From the NCBI GenBank assembly GCA_020744425.1, contig JAGMUV010000002.1:4756501-4820500 (forward strand): a DNA stretch of 64,000 nucleotides, read 5' to 3'. A program made the translations under genes and the position numbers. Under the pieces are notes generated by a model that was not told where the DNA came from, ran no database searches, and saw only the letters and a program-made list of their open reading frames with translations. This DNA comes from Dactylonectria macrodidyma (taxonomy: Eukaryota > Ascomycota > Sordariomycetes > Hypocreales > Nectriaceae). Shown here one piece after another: positions 44,714 through 55,227 of the stretch; within the stretch, counting starts at the first letter, position 1, and the number at the start of each line of letters is the position of its first letter.

Positions 44714-46789
44714 TTACAGCAAGATGTCCGCCTGCCTCTTCTCCTCAAGGTCGCCCGGGTTGGTGGCGTCGTCCCGAGCCTGCGATGTCTGGGTTATCCG
44801 GCTTTGCGACTCTTCTCCACCAAACTGGGGCGTCAATTCCGATCCAACATGGGGGAGTCCCCACGGATTCGACGAATGGTTTTGAATGAAATGACGGCAC
44901 TCGCCGCTCTGTTGCCAGGCTGTGTTCTGCTGGGACGCTGATGCTGGTGGTGCCCCGGACGCTGCGGACGTCATCGGCGCTGCGGACCCCCTCAACGCTT
45001 CAATACTATACTGGCTCATCCTCGACGTTGACAAAAACGTTGAGGGGGCCCGGACGACTGAATTGACCTGACGGGATGGATTCTTGGCAGTGGTATCTGT
45101 CGAGAACCTGGACTGCCGGAGCACAGTTGCTGCGTCCTTTGCCTGCAACGTAAGCAAAGACGTCAAAGGAGTCGGAGCGACTGAACTGGCGTGATGAGAC
45201 AAATCGGTGACTCTGTTATTTGTCGAGGAATTTGGCTGCAAGAGCACAGTTGCTGCGTCCTTCTCCCTTAATGTCGCCTGCTGACTTTCCTCAGGATGCG
45301 AACCTCGAGACAACGGCTCGAAACCAACGGTCTCTTCCCCGAGCAGAGCGATAGCGTGACGAAAGCATTCGCCAGCAGAGCCCCGGGAATCCGGCGAAAG
45401 GACCAGCATTTTAGCCAATAAGAATAACCCTAGGCTGGTGGGTGTTTTCGCCAAAATGCTGTAGAGCCAATGAACAATCCTCCAGCACCATTCATACCCA
45501 TGCTCCCAGGACTGGTTTCGAGTTGGAAGATCATATGCCAATTCGCACACCATCACACCCAGAGACCAAATATCCACAGTCAGGTTATAGCCCTGTGGTC
45601 TCCCGCCGCCAAGGAATTGCTGTCGACTTAAGTGGATCTCGGGCGCCATGTACATCTCAGTGCCGCAATGAGTTTTCAGTTCGGAGCGGTCCTGCGATAG
45701 TCCAAAGTCCCCGAACTTGACTTCTATCGAACCCTTCGACCTATTTTGGACGAGGATATTGTCTGGCTTGATATCTCGATGCGCAATTGGCGGGTTGCTC
45801 TCATGGAGGTATTTTAGAGCCGATAGGCATTGGTTGAGGATCGTCAACGTCTCGTTAAAGGTTATGTCATTGTGGTCCCGTAGGGTCCCGTATGGGGCAT
45901 ATTCCAGGTAGAGTTTCGGATATGGTTCGAGTTCGCTCTTGAGAAGTTTTACGATATTGGGCTAAGGTTATCAGGAAAGTCCAAAGGATAAGTAGCTAAA
46001 GGGCATACTGACATGTGAAAGTCGGCCCATCAGACGAGCCTCCTGACGCCAAATATCACGCCGAAAGCCTCCGTTCTTGATGGATTGTTGAGTAGGTTGT
46101 TTAACCACACACTCATCTCCATTGCTGACATTCCAGAGACGAGTTACAACGCCAAAAGTCCCTTGACCAATATGCTTCTCCAGGTATATTTCTCCAGTGC
46201 CTGGAGTTTGGGCTCCCGTAGAAATTCGGGTGTCGGGTTTCGAAAGACCAAAGTCGCCGAAGAGGTCCTCAGTTGCTGTTCCCTGGTTGAACCTGGAGAC
46301 TCTGGCGGCATGCGCGGGGGACGATATGTCGAAAACTGAAACGAAGATCTGAAAGGCCACACAATCCGTTATAGTGATGACGATATTTGCGGCTTTATTG
46401 GCCATATCGTGGCCACCGACAATCCACTGGAAGCCACTGCGTATGCCTTCCCCTTTCTGGTCATAAGTGACTTGGGTGCCAGTTCGAGATCCCAAATCTT
46501 TGACGATGAGACGATGAGAGTCATCAAAGGTTAGGCTGAAGTGAATGTTGGACATATTCGCCTCGGGAACAACAACATCGCATTGCGGGTCACAGCCGAA
46601 GACGACTCCCTTTTTGGTTCGCGGAATGTCGCTGAATTTGATCCTTAAGTGAGGATCAGGCGACGCGCCCTGGCTGGCTAGCGGATCAGGTGAAGGGGCC
46701 AAACGCGAGTTCCCCTCGATCGCGTCTAATGCTCGGCCTGCAAAGCGTCCAAAAGGATAGACGAGGGCGATGATGTCGTGATTTTCCAT
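44714..46789 (-). CDS. FHA domain-serine/threonine kinase (Rad53/Chk2-like architecture)
   Basis: Predicted join on the minus strand 46789-46013 and 45961-44714 gives 674 aa. FHA domain at about 50-155: GVVFGCDPQCDVVV, NIHFSLTFD and LIVKDLGSRTGTQV, the phosphothreonine-binding loops, though the usual GR start is FG. Kinase domain at about 204-480: IGQGTFGVV, Lys230 in CVVKQ, Asp322 in AHRDIKPDN, Asp344 in FGDFGLS, then THCGTEMYMAPE and VDIWSLGVM. All catalytic residues are present. The tail (about 500-674) is Ser/Thr-rich with a tandem 41-residue duplication. FHA plus kinase is the checkpoint kinase layout, but the sequence is divergent, so I would not call it Rad53 itself; it looks like a member of an expanded filamentous-fungal family. 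Its role is unknown. Confidence 0.85.
45032..45277 (-). repeat. Tandem duplication of 123 bp inside the kinase gene tail
   Basis: The unit containing GCACAGTTGCTGCGTCCTT recurs at 45121 and 45244, an exact 123-base (41-codon) period, and the flanking bases of the two units align well (KDAATVLLQPNSSTNN versus KDAATVLRQSRFSTDT). The duplication keeps the reading frame. Confidence 0.7.
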
Positions 46790-48955
46790 GTTGGTGCGGG
46801 CTCAAGTACTCTTTTTAAGAGTTGAGGTAAGGGAGTTAAATAAGGGAGTTGAAGTCAAGGAGTTGAAAGCAAGGAGTTGAAGTCAAGGAGTTGAAGCAAG
46901 GGGTTGAGGTAAGGAAGAGAGCAAATAGATTCAGGGAACACGGTGTTTGCTTTGTTGAGGTTCAGTTCTGCATCTGTCCTTGAAGTATGTGGGAGAGGAG
47001 GGATATATGGTAGAAAAGAGGGAAGAAGAGATGGTAGAGAAACGGGAGAAGGAAGCAAGGCTTCGTAAGTTGCTGCAGCCGCCCTCTGTTTCGGCTTGGG
47101 CCACGGCCAAGATGATTTATGATATCTCGGGAGGTATCCAGCGAAACACGCCCCTTCCTGGCGCTCTAGACCAAACATCCGAACAATCACACAGAGTTCA
47201 ACAGAAATACACTAAAATCCCACGTCCTTCAATGTCTCGCAGTGAATCGTTCGCTTGCACGCCACGGCATGGCACATTAGAAGTTCCAGGTAGTCTGTGG
47301 ATTTGTGGTGGGGTACCTACCCCTGTAGCTCCTTCTCTTGCGTACGTAGGAAAGAATTAATAGGCCAAATAAGACAGGGCTCACTGCGCTTGGAGGTGTT
47401 GAATAGCTAGCTGCGGCAAAATGAGGCGCCTCGCGTAAGTACACAGCGTGACACTATTCGAACTCATATGCCTCCAGTTAAACAGAAGAATTCTATCATT
47501 TTTGGCCCAGCCTCTAATAGGTGGGAACCTGCATGTTCTTACCATGGGTAGACTAATTAGTTTGATCATATTAAGGGTGCTAATCCGCTGCCGAACATCC
47601 TCCAGCTCCCAAGTGTGCATACCATACCAACACGTCCAACTTCTTCCATGTGCTTCCATTGGACATTACCTTTCAAGATAGTAAGAGTCTGTCCAAGCTT
47701 CTTGCGTCTTTGAACAAGAACTTTCCCAATTCATTGATTGTGCAACCGCCCGTGGGTGGTCTCATCATTCTCCGTCATCGGAGAGGCATGGTAGCTTCTG
47801 ACGCAGCCACCCAGGCTTACAAGCAAGGTAAGCCTCCTTAATTGGATCAGGCTTCTCTGTTGAGTCAAGGGTCTAGGTGGTCAGCTTCCCTGCTTTGGCG
47901 AGAGTAGTCTCCGTGGCAGTACTCATAACAGCCCGCATGGGCGCAGTGACAAACAAAGCCATGCACGGAATTGCTTTTCAGGAGTCCACACACGTATTGG
48001 GAATCAAAATTAGGCTACCCATGTACTACTGTTTATTTCAGCCCGTGTGTTATTTCGACACAATGGATACTTGTCACGCGGTTGTGGACAGTGTTGCCAC
48101 CTTCTCTTTCAACGAAGAGAACAACTGTAAAACTACTTACTATGAGGCAAGCCACGTCAATGACTTAACAGTGTTCCTTTGACAGTGCCAAAGGTTCCAT
48201 CCAGTCCGTGGGCACTTTGCCCAATGTAGGTAGCCGTGGTACATACATGATGCGGTTGATACAAAGACTAATACGTACCAGTAGTGACAGGGCTGGTACG
48301 TTCGGCAGTTGAGTTGTTACACACACCGTCCTTAGCGGATTCCGACTTCCATGGCAGCCTCCCTGCTGTAGAGGCGCACTAATTCCTTTTATGGTGCCTT
48401 ATGAGCGTGCGTCTCTAAGGGGGGTGGGGGTTGTTTCAGCTCTGGGAGGCGACCTGTCAGTCTGTTTTATTTTTGGAGAGTCGACTTGGGCAATTCAACG
48501 AGAATACGGTACGTAGACGGCAGGGGCACTGAAAACAAGCTAACAGCTGCTTACTCCACGCCCAATGCGTAGATCACTGCCCGATATTGAATAGTGTGAG
48601 AGAGCCTCAACTGAGGGGCAAAATAGGGCTGACTGCCAAGGCTTATTGTCCCTCTAATTCGCAACACCCGTTACAAGGGGTCCGCTATCTGTACCTAGGT
48701 ACCTACCTTTGCAGGTACCTACCTACCTAGGTATTCTAGGTAGATAAAGTAGGTACCTCGGTGCCTTCCATTTTCTTACAGCACTTTCCTCACATTAGTG
48801 CCTACCTTTCCTACATACCTGCCTACCTACTTGCCTACCTACTTGCCTACCTACTTGCCTACCTACTTGCCTACCTACCTTTCGGTATAGCAATTCGTCA
48901 AGTCCAACAATCACCGCCTCACCTCGTCTCAGGCTTCATCTCTACACGTTTCAAA
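46790..48955. other. 2.2 kb intergenic region
   Basis: Short GGAGTTGA-type direct repeats (46820-46915) lie in the kinase leader. At 47650-47835 an open stretch ending in a GTAAGC donor might be a lone exon or fragment, but nothing joins to it. Right of 48690 are TACCTAGGTA-type and CCTACCTA repeats leading into the next gene. Confidence 0.45.
48821..48878. repeat. 12-bp tandem repeat, GCCTACCTACTT x 4.8
   Basis: Four exact copies of GCCTACCTACTT run from 48821 to 48868 and a fifth partial copy ends at 48878, about 80 bases before the ATG at 48956, probably in the 5' leader. It is preceded by further CTACC/GGTA words (48690-48755). Confidence 0.9.
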
Positions 48956-50708
48956 ATGGCATCCACAAAAGCGGAAGAAGCGGAAGAAGCGGCATGGTCC
49001 ATCAAGGAAATCGCCGCTATGAGCGATGCCGAGCTTGGCCAGTTCATGAAGAAACGCCAACGTCCCGATGGTAGTTATGGCATACCAATTCACGATGGGT
49101 GGGACACATTGTCCAAGGAAGAACGAAACCGTCTAGCTGAGAGACTAAAGTAAGTCTTTTTTTGCTTCCTCGGCGTATCATATTGCCAGTCCATACTAAT
49201 AACGATCAAGGGCCCAACAACAAATTCTTGCCCAGAGTCCCACGGCGAATGCTCGCCCACACGATCTCGACGACCCAGACGCGCGCCTACGTCAAGGGTC
49301 GTCCGACAGTCGCTTCTCGTTACTGCCTGAACCACAAGCCATCGCCCCATCCCAGTCCCCGACAGTGACTTACGACTGGCGGCACTATTATATCCAAGTG
49401 GCGAGGAAAGCCTACCAGGATCTTGTTGAGGACGGCGGCCGCCCACTTTACCCGATCGACCTTATCACAGACATTGCTGAGAACCCAGAGGAATATGTGC
49501 ACGCGGGTTTCAACTTCGATAGGGGCTCAGAACGTTTTTGCGCCCCCAACGCAGGCCTGAATATGTTTAGTTCGCAGCTATGGAGGTGGAAATATTTTCG
49601 CGATTGGCAGAAGGTTAACCGGGGCCTCGACATTGTTATTCCTGATTTACCAGCATTTTTCGAGAATCTGAAGGAGTTACGGAAGCTCCAGCTGCCCGCA
49701 AAACGCTACCTCTCCGCGGTAGCCAACCTTGAAGCAAGGCCCGAGATTGTTAAGGGGATGTGGGAATCGGAACGATTGGTTCGAGAGCGCCGGGCGGACG
49801 GTTACAGAAAAGACTACAATGGATTCGTCGACTATGCCAAGGCCGTTAAGAACCGACTGGCACGCCACGACTTTGCCCTGCCGTTGGAGTTTGAGCTGTC
49901 TGAAGACCCCAAGAAGCAGGATCCATTGACAACATGGATCGAATACCTTACCTATGAGTACTGGTGGCTCGACTCCTATACCGACACACTCCGAAACCTG
50001 GAGCTAGGCTACGACAAAGCCTGGCAGAAGCTCATGGACGACAATGTGGTGGGACCTCGCGACACTATAGAATCCATACAAGCCTTTCGAATCTCAAGTA
50101 TTCGTGAGCATTCAGAAAAAGATGCCATGAGTTATATGCAGGGCTTAGAGGCCGAGGCCAAGAAAATTCCCGCGTCGACCCAAGAAGATCCGCTACGCCT
50201 AAGCATCCCTCAAGCGAAGAGGACACGCATGCTACGGAACATTTCAACCAAGCTAGCTGCTGCAAAGGGCGAGTATCGGCAGATCAAGAAGAGGAATTTG
50301 CAAATCAATACCTTCATCCGGGGAATGTCTGGCGGCGTGAATGCGGAGCACGACATCGCTCGTCAACAAGCCCTCTTGAAATGGATCCTGGGCGAGGTTC
50401 CTCTCGTCATGGCCGAAAGGGCGCAGTCTGAAGCGGCAAGGCCAAAGAAGAGGCCCGTCACCGCCGACAATGAAGAGCCTCTGGGGGAGCGAAGCGTCAA
50501 ACGGTCGAAGCTTGATCATCAGGAGTCGGAGTCGCTCACAAACAGCAGCAGAAACATCAGCAACCCAAAGGCCACGTCAAAGGCCAGTTCGGAGCCCCTC
50601 GCCGCGGTGGATCAAGAAGGGGACCGAGGGGATGGGGGCGGCGATGACAATGGCATCAGGCCCATCCCTCGAGGACGTCGCCGTCGCGTACGTTTTGCCT
50701 TACCCTGA
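48956..50708 (+). CDS. Large lineage-specific fungal protein of unknown function
   Basis: Predicted join 48956-49149 and 49211-50708 gives 563 aa. I do not recognise a named domain. The core (about 130-430) is rich in aromatic residues and helix formers: GFNFDRGSERFCAPNAGL, SQLWRWKYFRDWQKVNRG, then WIEYLTYEYWWLDSYTDTL and NLELGYDKAWQKL. It opens with a KAEEAEEAAW helix and the phrase MKKRQRPDGSYGIPI. The tail is basic with PKKRPV and RGRRRRVRF, likely nuclear localisation signals. No signal peptide or membrane segment. A second open frame overlaps the 3' end and continues to 50976. Similar-looking proteins recur in Sordariomycete accessory regions; that is my recollection of the type, not a search result. 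Confidence 0.75.
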
Positions 50709-51637
50709 GACGCTTCCAAACAGGCTCTCGAACCTACCAATTCTCAGGCAAGCGGGCTCCGAATGCCTGAGAGAAGCCGTCGAGAACAAAGCCGTCGTGG
50801 ACACAGCCTTTGAGGACACAGCCTTCGAGATCAAAGGCTTCGAGATCAAAGCCGCCAAGGCTCCAACCCTCAAGATCAGAGCCATCAAAGCCCCAACCCC
50901 ATCCGGTTGTCAAAGGCGCAAAGGCGTCCTAGGCGACGAGGAGGCAACAGCGGAGCCCCAGTCGGGTAACAAATGAGTCGCCACCGAAGGCGTGGCCGAT
51001 GAAGGAATTTTGAACTTGGTGGTTGCGCCAAGTTGCTTCGTTTGGGGTTCAGGGCAGGGAGGGCAGCCTCGCTTGGGTAGACTGGTGGTATTAAATTTGC
51101 CACCAGTGCTCCCGGATCATCTTTATTCTGATCGAGGCGTTTGCTGGACAAAAGGATTATACGGCGTTTTAAGGTGTGCGTGATCTGTTTTTGCGTTTGA
51201 AAAGGGGGGGATGTATTTGAATTTGTGTTTTGGTGCTCTTTTCATAGCAATGTATTCTGGGCCTCGGATGCATGTCTATAAGGTGATGCTGGCGCTATGG
51301 TTAAGTTATTGAATATGTCCATTGGTAGGTACCTTAGGTAGGTAACTACTCCGTACCGACCTACTAGGTATGTAATCCAAGTAAGAAAAAAAGTAGAAGA
51401 AAATAATATCATCTTTTTTGTATCTAGGTAGTCATCTTAAGGCAGCATCCCCACTATAATTGGCCAGTGACTCAGTGGCCGGTTTTGGAGGGGCACATCT
51501 CAAAAGCGACCTCAGCTCGCAGCACGTCATCAACACCACCTCGGGACCAAGAACTCTCTACTTCAAGCAAACCACAAAGCAACGAACTAGAACAAACCAT
51601 ACCCTCGGCCGCACCTTCGATTTCTTGCGACGCCATC
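50709..51637. other. Intergenic region with repeat-like open frame and CCTAGGTA words
   Basis: The overlapping frame from the previous gene remains open to 50976 and encodes imperfect repeats (AFEDTAFEIKGFEIKAAK). At 51325-51375 and 51420 are GGTAGGTACCT-type words like those left of the previous gene. The ATG of the next gene is at 51638. Confidence 0.45.
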
Positions 51638-53224
51638 ATGTCGGTCTCGCAGCTGTCCAAGCTACTACCCTTGCCCGACAACGAACTCCAGCAGGTCCTC
51701 GATTTCGCAGCCACTCTCTCCAAGCCCGAGGCCGCCGAACACCTCAACAATCTCCTCGGTAGCTCACCCCTCGCCGTCGAATTCATCTCGTCCTTCAACT
51801 CTCGCAGACACGCTTCCCAAACTACCGCTGCGGGCCCTTCGTTTAGCGCGGCGGCGGCGGCAGCGACACCAAGCACATCCGACACTGGAGCAATAGAAGC
51901 TGTGCCCAAGCCCAAACGAGCCCCCAAGAAGAAGAAGGCCGCGATACATACCCCCCAGGCAAGACAGGTAGACGGTTACAGCGCACCCGCTGGTTCAACA
52001 TACAACAAGAAAGATCAGGACCTTGACTACATCCCCCAACGGGCCAGCGCACCCGGCAGTGCCGATGTATCGCGATCCACGACGCCAAAACCTGCACCGA
52101 AGCCCGCTGCGAAGCCGCCTCCGAAACAACATGCATCGGCCGGCTATCTAATTGCAGATGGGCCCTCGAAGCCGAAACCCAAATCGAACCCGGGATCGCG
52201 GAGTTCCACACCCAAGCCGAGCAGCTCGACGACCAAGGTCTCTATTTCCGGAGGATTGCCCATGGCTGGTGCTTCGACGGCCATTGCAGATCTGGATGCC
52301 GCGATTCGCGCCCTTGAGATTAGCACCAATCCAAGCTTAGACAACCCAAAGGCGAGGAAATGCAACTGCGTTGCTACGAGGCATCCTTTGCAAGGCGCCG
52401 CGCCAAACTGCCTCTCATGCGGCAAAGTCATCTGCATGAAGGAAGGGCTGGGTCCATGTACCTTTTGCGGTAGCCCCTTGTTGAGCTCGGATGACGTTCA
52501 GGCCATGGTTCGGGAGCTAAAGGACGAGCGAGGACGGGAGCGTATGGCTGCAGACCGACAAGCCAACCGCCGAGCAGACGTCGCCAAAACCCCCGCGCCC
52601 TTTACCGCGCCCCGAGGCAACGACGGCCCATCTCTAAGCGATGCTGAGGCCAAGGCCAGGGCGCACCGAGATAAACTCCTCAACTTCCAGGCCGAGAATG
52701 CCCAGCGAACTACGGTGAGAGATGAGGCGGCCGACTTTGACGTCAGCGGAGCCTTGACGGGGACCGGGAGCATGTGGTCCACCCCGGAGGAGCGGGCGCG
52801 GGAGCTAAAGCGGCAGCAGAAGATCCTGCGAGAGATGGAGTGGAACGCCCGGCCGGACTACGAGAAGCGCAAGCAGGTGCTGAGCATCGATCTGGTGGGC
52901 GGCAAGGTGGTACGGAAGATGGCGGCCGTTGAGAGACCCCCAACTCCCGAATCGGAGGAAGAGGATTACGGCATCTTGCAGGCGACTTCAGGAAACAAGA
53001 ACGTGGCGGGGGGTGCGTTCAGCGGGAACCCCTTGCTCGGCTCACTCATCCGGCCGGTCTTTGACGCCAAGGGCAAAGGGGCGGAGACGGAGGGACGGGA
53101 GTCGAGAAAGAAGAAGGGGTGGCAGCGGGTGCAGCACGACCTCAAGGACAATGAGAACCTGATTCTAGACGGAGGAGTACACGGGCATGCCGGCAAGGCT
53201 GGAGATGAACCAGAGTGCGGATAA
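51638..53224 (+). CDS. RQT4: Activating signal cointegrator 1 homologue (C2HC5 zinc finger, RQT complex subunit)
   Basis: Single exon, 528 aa from the ATG at 51638; the frame is open further upstream but has no earlier ATG with support. The diagnostic C2HC5 finger is KCNCVATRHPLQGAAPNCLS then CGKVICMKEGLGPCTFCG (about residues 245-282), as in human TRIP4/ASC-1 and yeast Rqt4. In yeast Rqt4 is part of the ribosome quality trigger complex, which splits collided, ubiquitinated ribosomes with Slh1 and Cue3. The N-terminal 60 residues form a helical, CUE-like region (LPDNELQQVLDFAATL); the centre is Pro/Lys/Ser-rich and disordered; the C-terminal half is charged and helical with WNARPDYEKRKQVL. 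Confidence 0.88.
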   Translation: MSVSQLSKLLPLPDNELQQVLDFAATLSKPEAAEHLNNLLGSSPLAVEFISSFNSRRHASQTTAAGPSFSAAAAAATPSTSDTGAIEAVPKPKRAPKKKKAAIHTPQARQVDGYSAPAGSTYNKKDQDLDYIPQRASAPGSADVSRSTTPKPAPKPAAKPPPKQHASAGYLIADGPSKPKPKSNPGSRSSTPKPSSSTTKVSISGGLPMAGASTAIADLDAAIRALEISTNPSLDNPKARKCNCVATRHPLQGAAPNCLSCGKVICMKEGLGPCTFCGSPLLSSDDVQAMVRELKDERGRERMAADRQANRRADVAKTPAPFTAPRGNDGPSLSDAEAKARAHRDKLLNFQAENAQRTTVRDEAADFDVSGALTGTGSMWSTPEERARELKRQQKILREMEWNARPDYEKRKQVLSIDLVGGKVVRKMAAVERPPTPESEEEDYGILQATSGNKNVAGGAFSGNPLLGSLIRPVFDAKGKGAETEGRESRKKKGWQRVQHDLKDNENLILDGGVHGHAGKAGDEPECG

Positions 53225-55227
53225 ACGAGTGTGTTTCACTGCACACTGATGTAAGTGGCTTTAGACGAGAGGCGAATAGATGGTTGATAGATTTGTGACA
53301 GTCAAAAAGATACCCGCCCAGGTCGAATTTGAGCTGGGGTTCGTGCAATATCTAGTGAGGTGTTGTAGATTCTTCGAAAACTGCATAAAGATAGTTGAAT
53401 TATGCGAAACTAAACGGCGAAGTTGTTCCCAAGTGAGCTAGAATGATTCGTAAAAAGTATTGTCCAAACGCGGTAGTAACTGCGACGGCATAGGATATGT
53501 CAGTGTGTAATTAAACAGACATCGACATACCTATTCGTTATGGTTAGTTTAAAGAACACTTATGAGTAGGGACACTTTATAAGCAGTACATTGGATACAA
53601 AAGGATCGCAAATAGTCAGTCAAGGCTAGAAGGTGTGTATAATACAGAAGACAACTAAAAATCAGGTTCTGCTGTTGTTATCCTGATCCTAGGTGTTGGA
53701 TCAATATCACAGTCGTTCTTATTTCTTCTTTTCCTATTAACTGTTTCACTTTAGCCCCGCTGAGTGCGTTTTATATAGACCTTCACGACTATGCATTCAG
53801 CAGTGAACAAATAAACGTAGCATGGTGCAAGGAAAAGCCGTGTGAATATTCCTACCGCAAGTCACAGCTAACCCTCTGAGGCAGCGACGGTACTTACCCT
53901 ACACCACGATTCCCCGAGACCAGGAACTTGCATAATCGCACGTGACTTCGTGTCATGGACGAGAGGCGGAAGCGTGATTTTAGCCGGCAAGGTTGCATGA
54001 GGAGGATGTGTGTGGTGGGACGTGCGCCGAAAAAACACGACTGAGAGAGACGGGAACGGGGTGGCAAAAAAGTAATAAGCCCACGTTTTTTCGTTTCCCG
54101 CTGACGACCTCTGATGCGGGATGGAAATAGGCACCCGCAATACCTTTTTTTTCGGGTCTGCCTTGAGAGGAGGGCGCTGCTGGGTTTCTTGTTTATTGTT
54201 GCCTCGAGGGATTGGAGCGAAAGAGGGGCAAAGATAAGTTCCAACTTGGTTTTTGGCGTGGGGACTGGATTCGGGTGCCTAATCCAGACTCGTCTCTGGT
54301 GTCCCCCTCGTTTCTACCTATCTGTAGTTTGTACTGGGTCTTGCACTCCATCCTCGGTTCTTTCCAATTTTTTATCACGCCTTCGAAGAGAAGAGAAAAA
54401 AAAGCCTCGCCTAGAACTCTGCAGCGCTACTTTCGGGGTGGGTGGGAATCGGTGAGGGAACACGGAATGCCATGATCAACGACTTTCGTCATTCGTGGGA
54501 AATGCCCCATGAGAAAAATAAATAAAAAACGCCCGTCCCGAGCTCCAGACACGCGACAGTGTAACCCACAGGCGGTCCGCGAAGGTTTTGCAGCGCTGTA
54601 ATGAGAGTCCATCAGGGCGCCTTCTCCCCCAAGGTTCACGCGGACAGTGGGGGAGGTTGGGGAAGGCTTTTAGCGGTCACTACAGCGCATCCCGGGTCCC
54701 CGAGTGCTCTAAAAAGCGGGTGCAACAACCCTGGGGACGCTTGCTGGAGGGGGCAAAAAAAGTCGCGACTAGACCGCGTAAACCACCATCCACAGCGCCC
54801 GTGTCTCCCAAAGACGCCCCCCTCCCACTGCCCTTGCTCGTGGCTCGCTCCTCGAAACCCTGGGTTCTCTTGACTCGACTTCTTTTTTGGAACAAACTGG
54901 GGAACGAATCCGTGGGTTTCGGGACTTTGTAGGCCTTTTTTCCTCCAACACCATCGAAATACAGAAAGACGGAAACAATCGAATATCTCTACCCCCGTTC
55001 ACTTGCCTCTGTTGGCTCGGGTTTCTTCTCGCACACACAAAAAAGAAGACGACACGCTCTCTCGCCCGCTTTGTGTTTCTGAAAACGCGCCCACACCTGG
55101 CTGCTGGGTTGGCCACCTGCTTGCTTGCTTCCTTTGTCTCGAACCCGTTCCCGTCCTCGAGTAACTCACCCGCCCGCCCTGTCTTTGGCCACCCTCCCTT
55201 TCTTAAAACGCCAGGCCCGCGTCTGCC
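53225..55227. other. 2 kb intergenic region including a long 5' leader
   Basis: AT-rich from 53225 to 53880, then GC- and pyrimidine-rich up to the ATG at 55228. The many short frames here have biased, unlikely protein sequences. A long upstream leader or promoter for the G1/S repressor gene is plausible; no gene is supported. Confidence 0.5.

Noticed and set aside
48821..48878. Regularly spaced repeat array considered as CRISPR-like
   Set aside because: Units are 12 bases with no unique spacers; this is a simple tandem repeat in a fungal genome.
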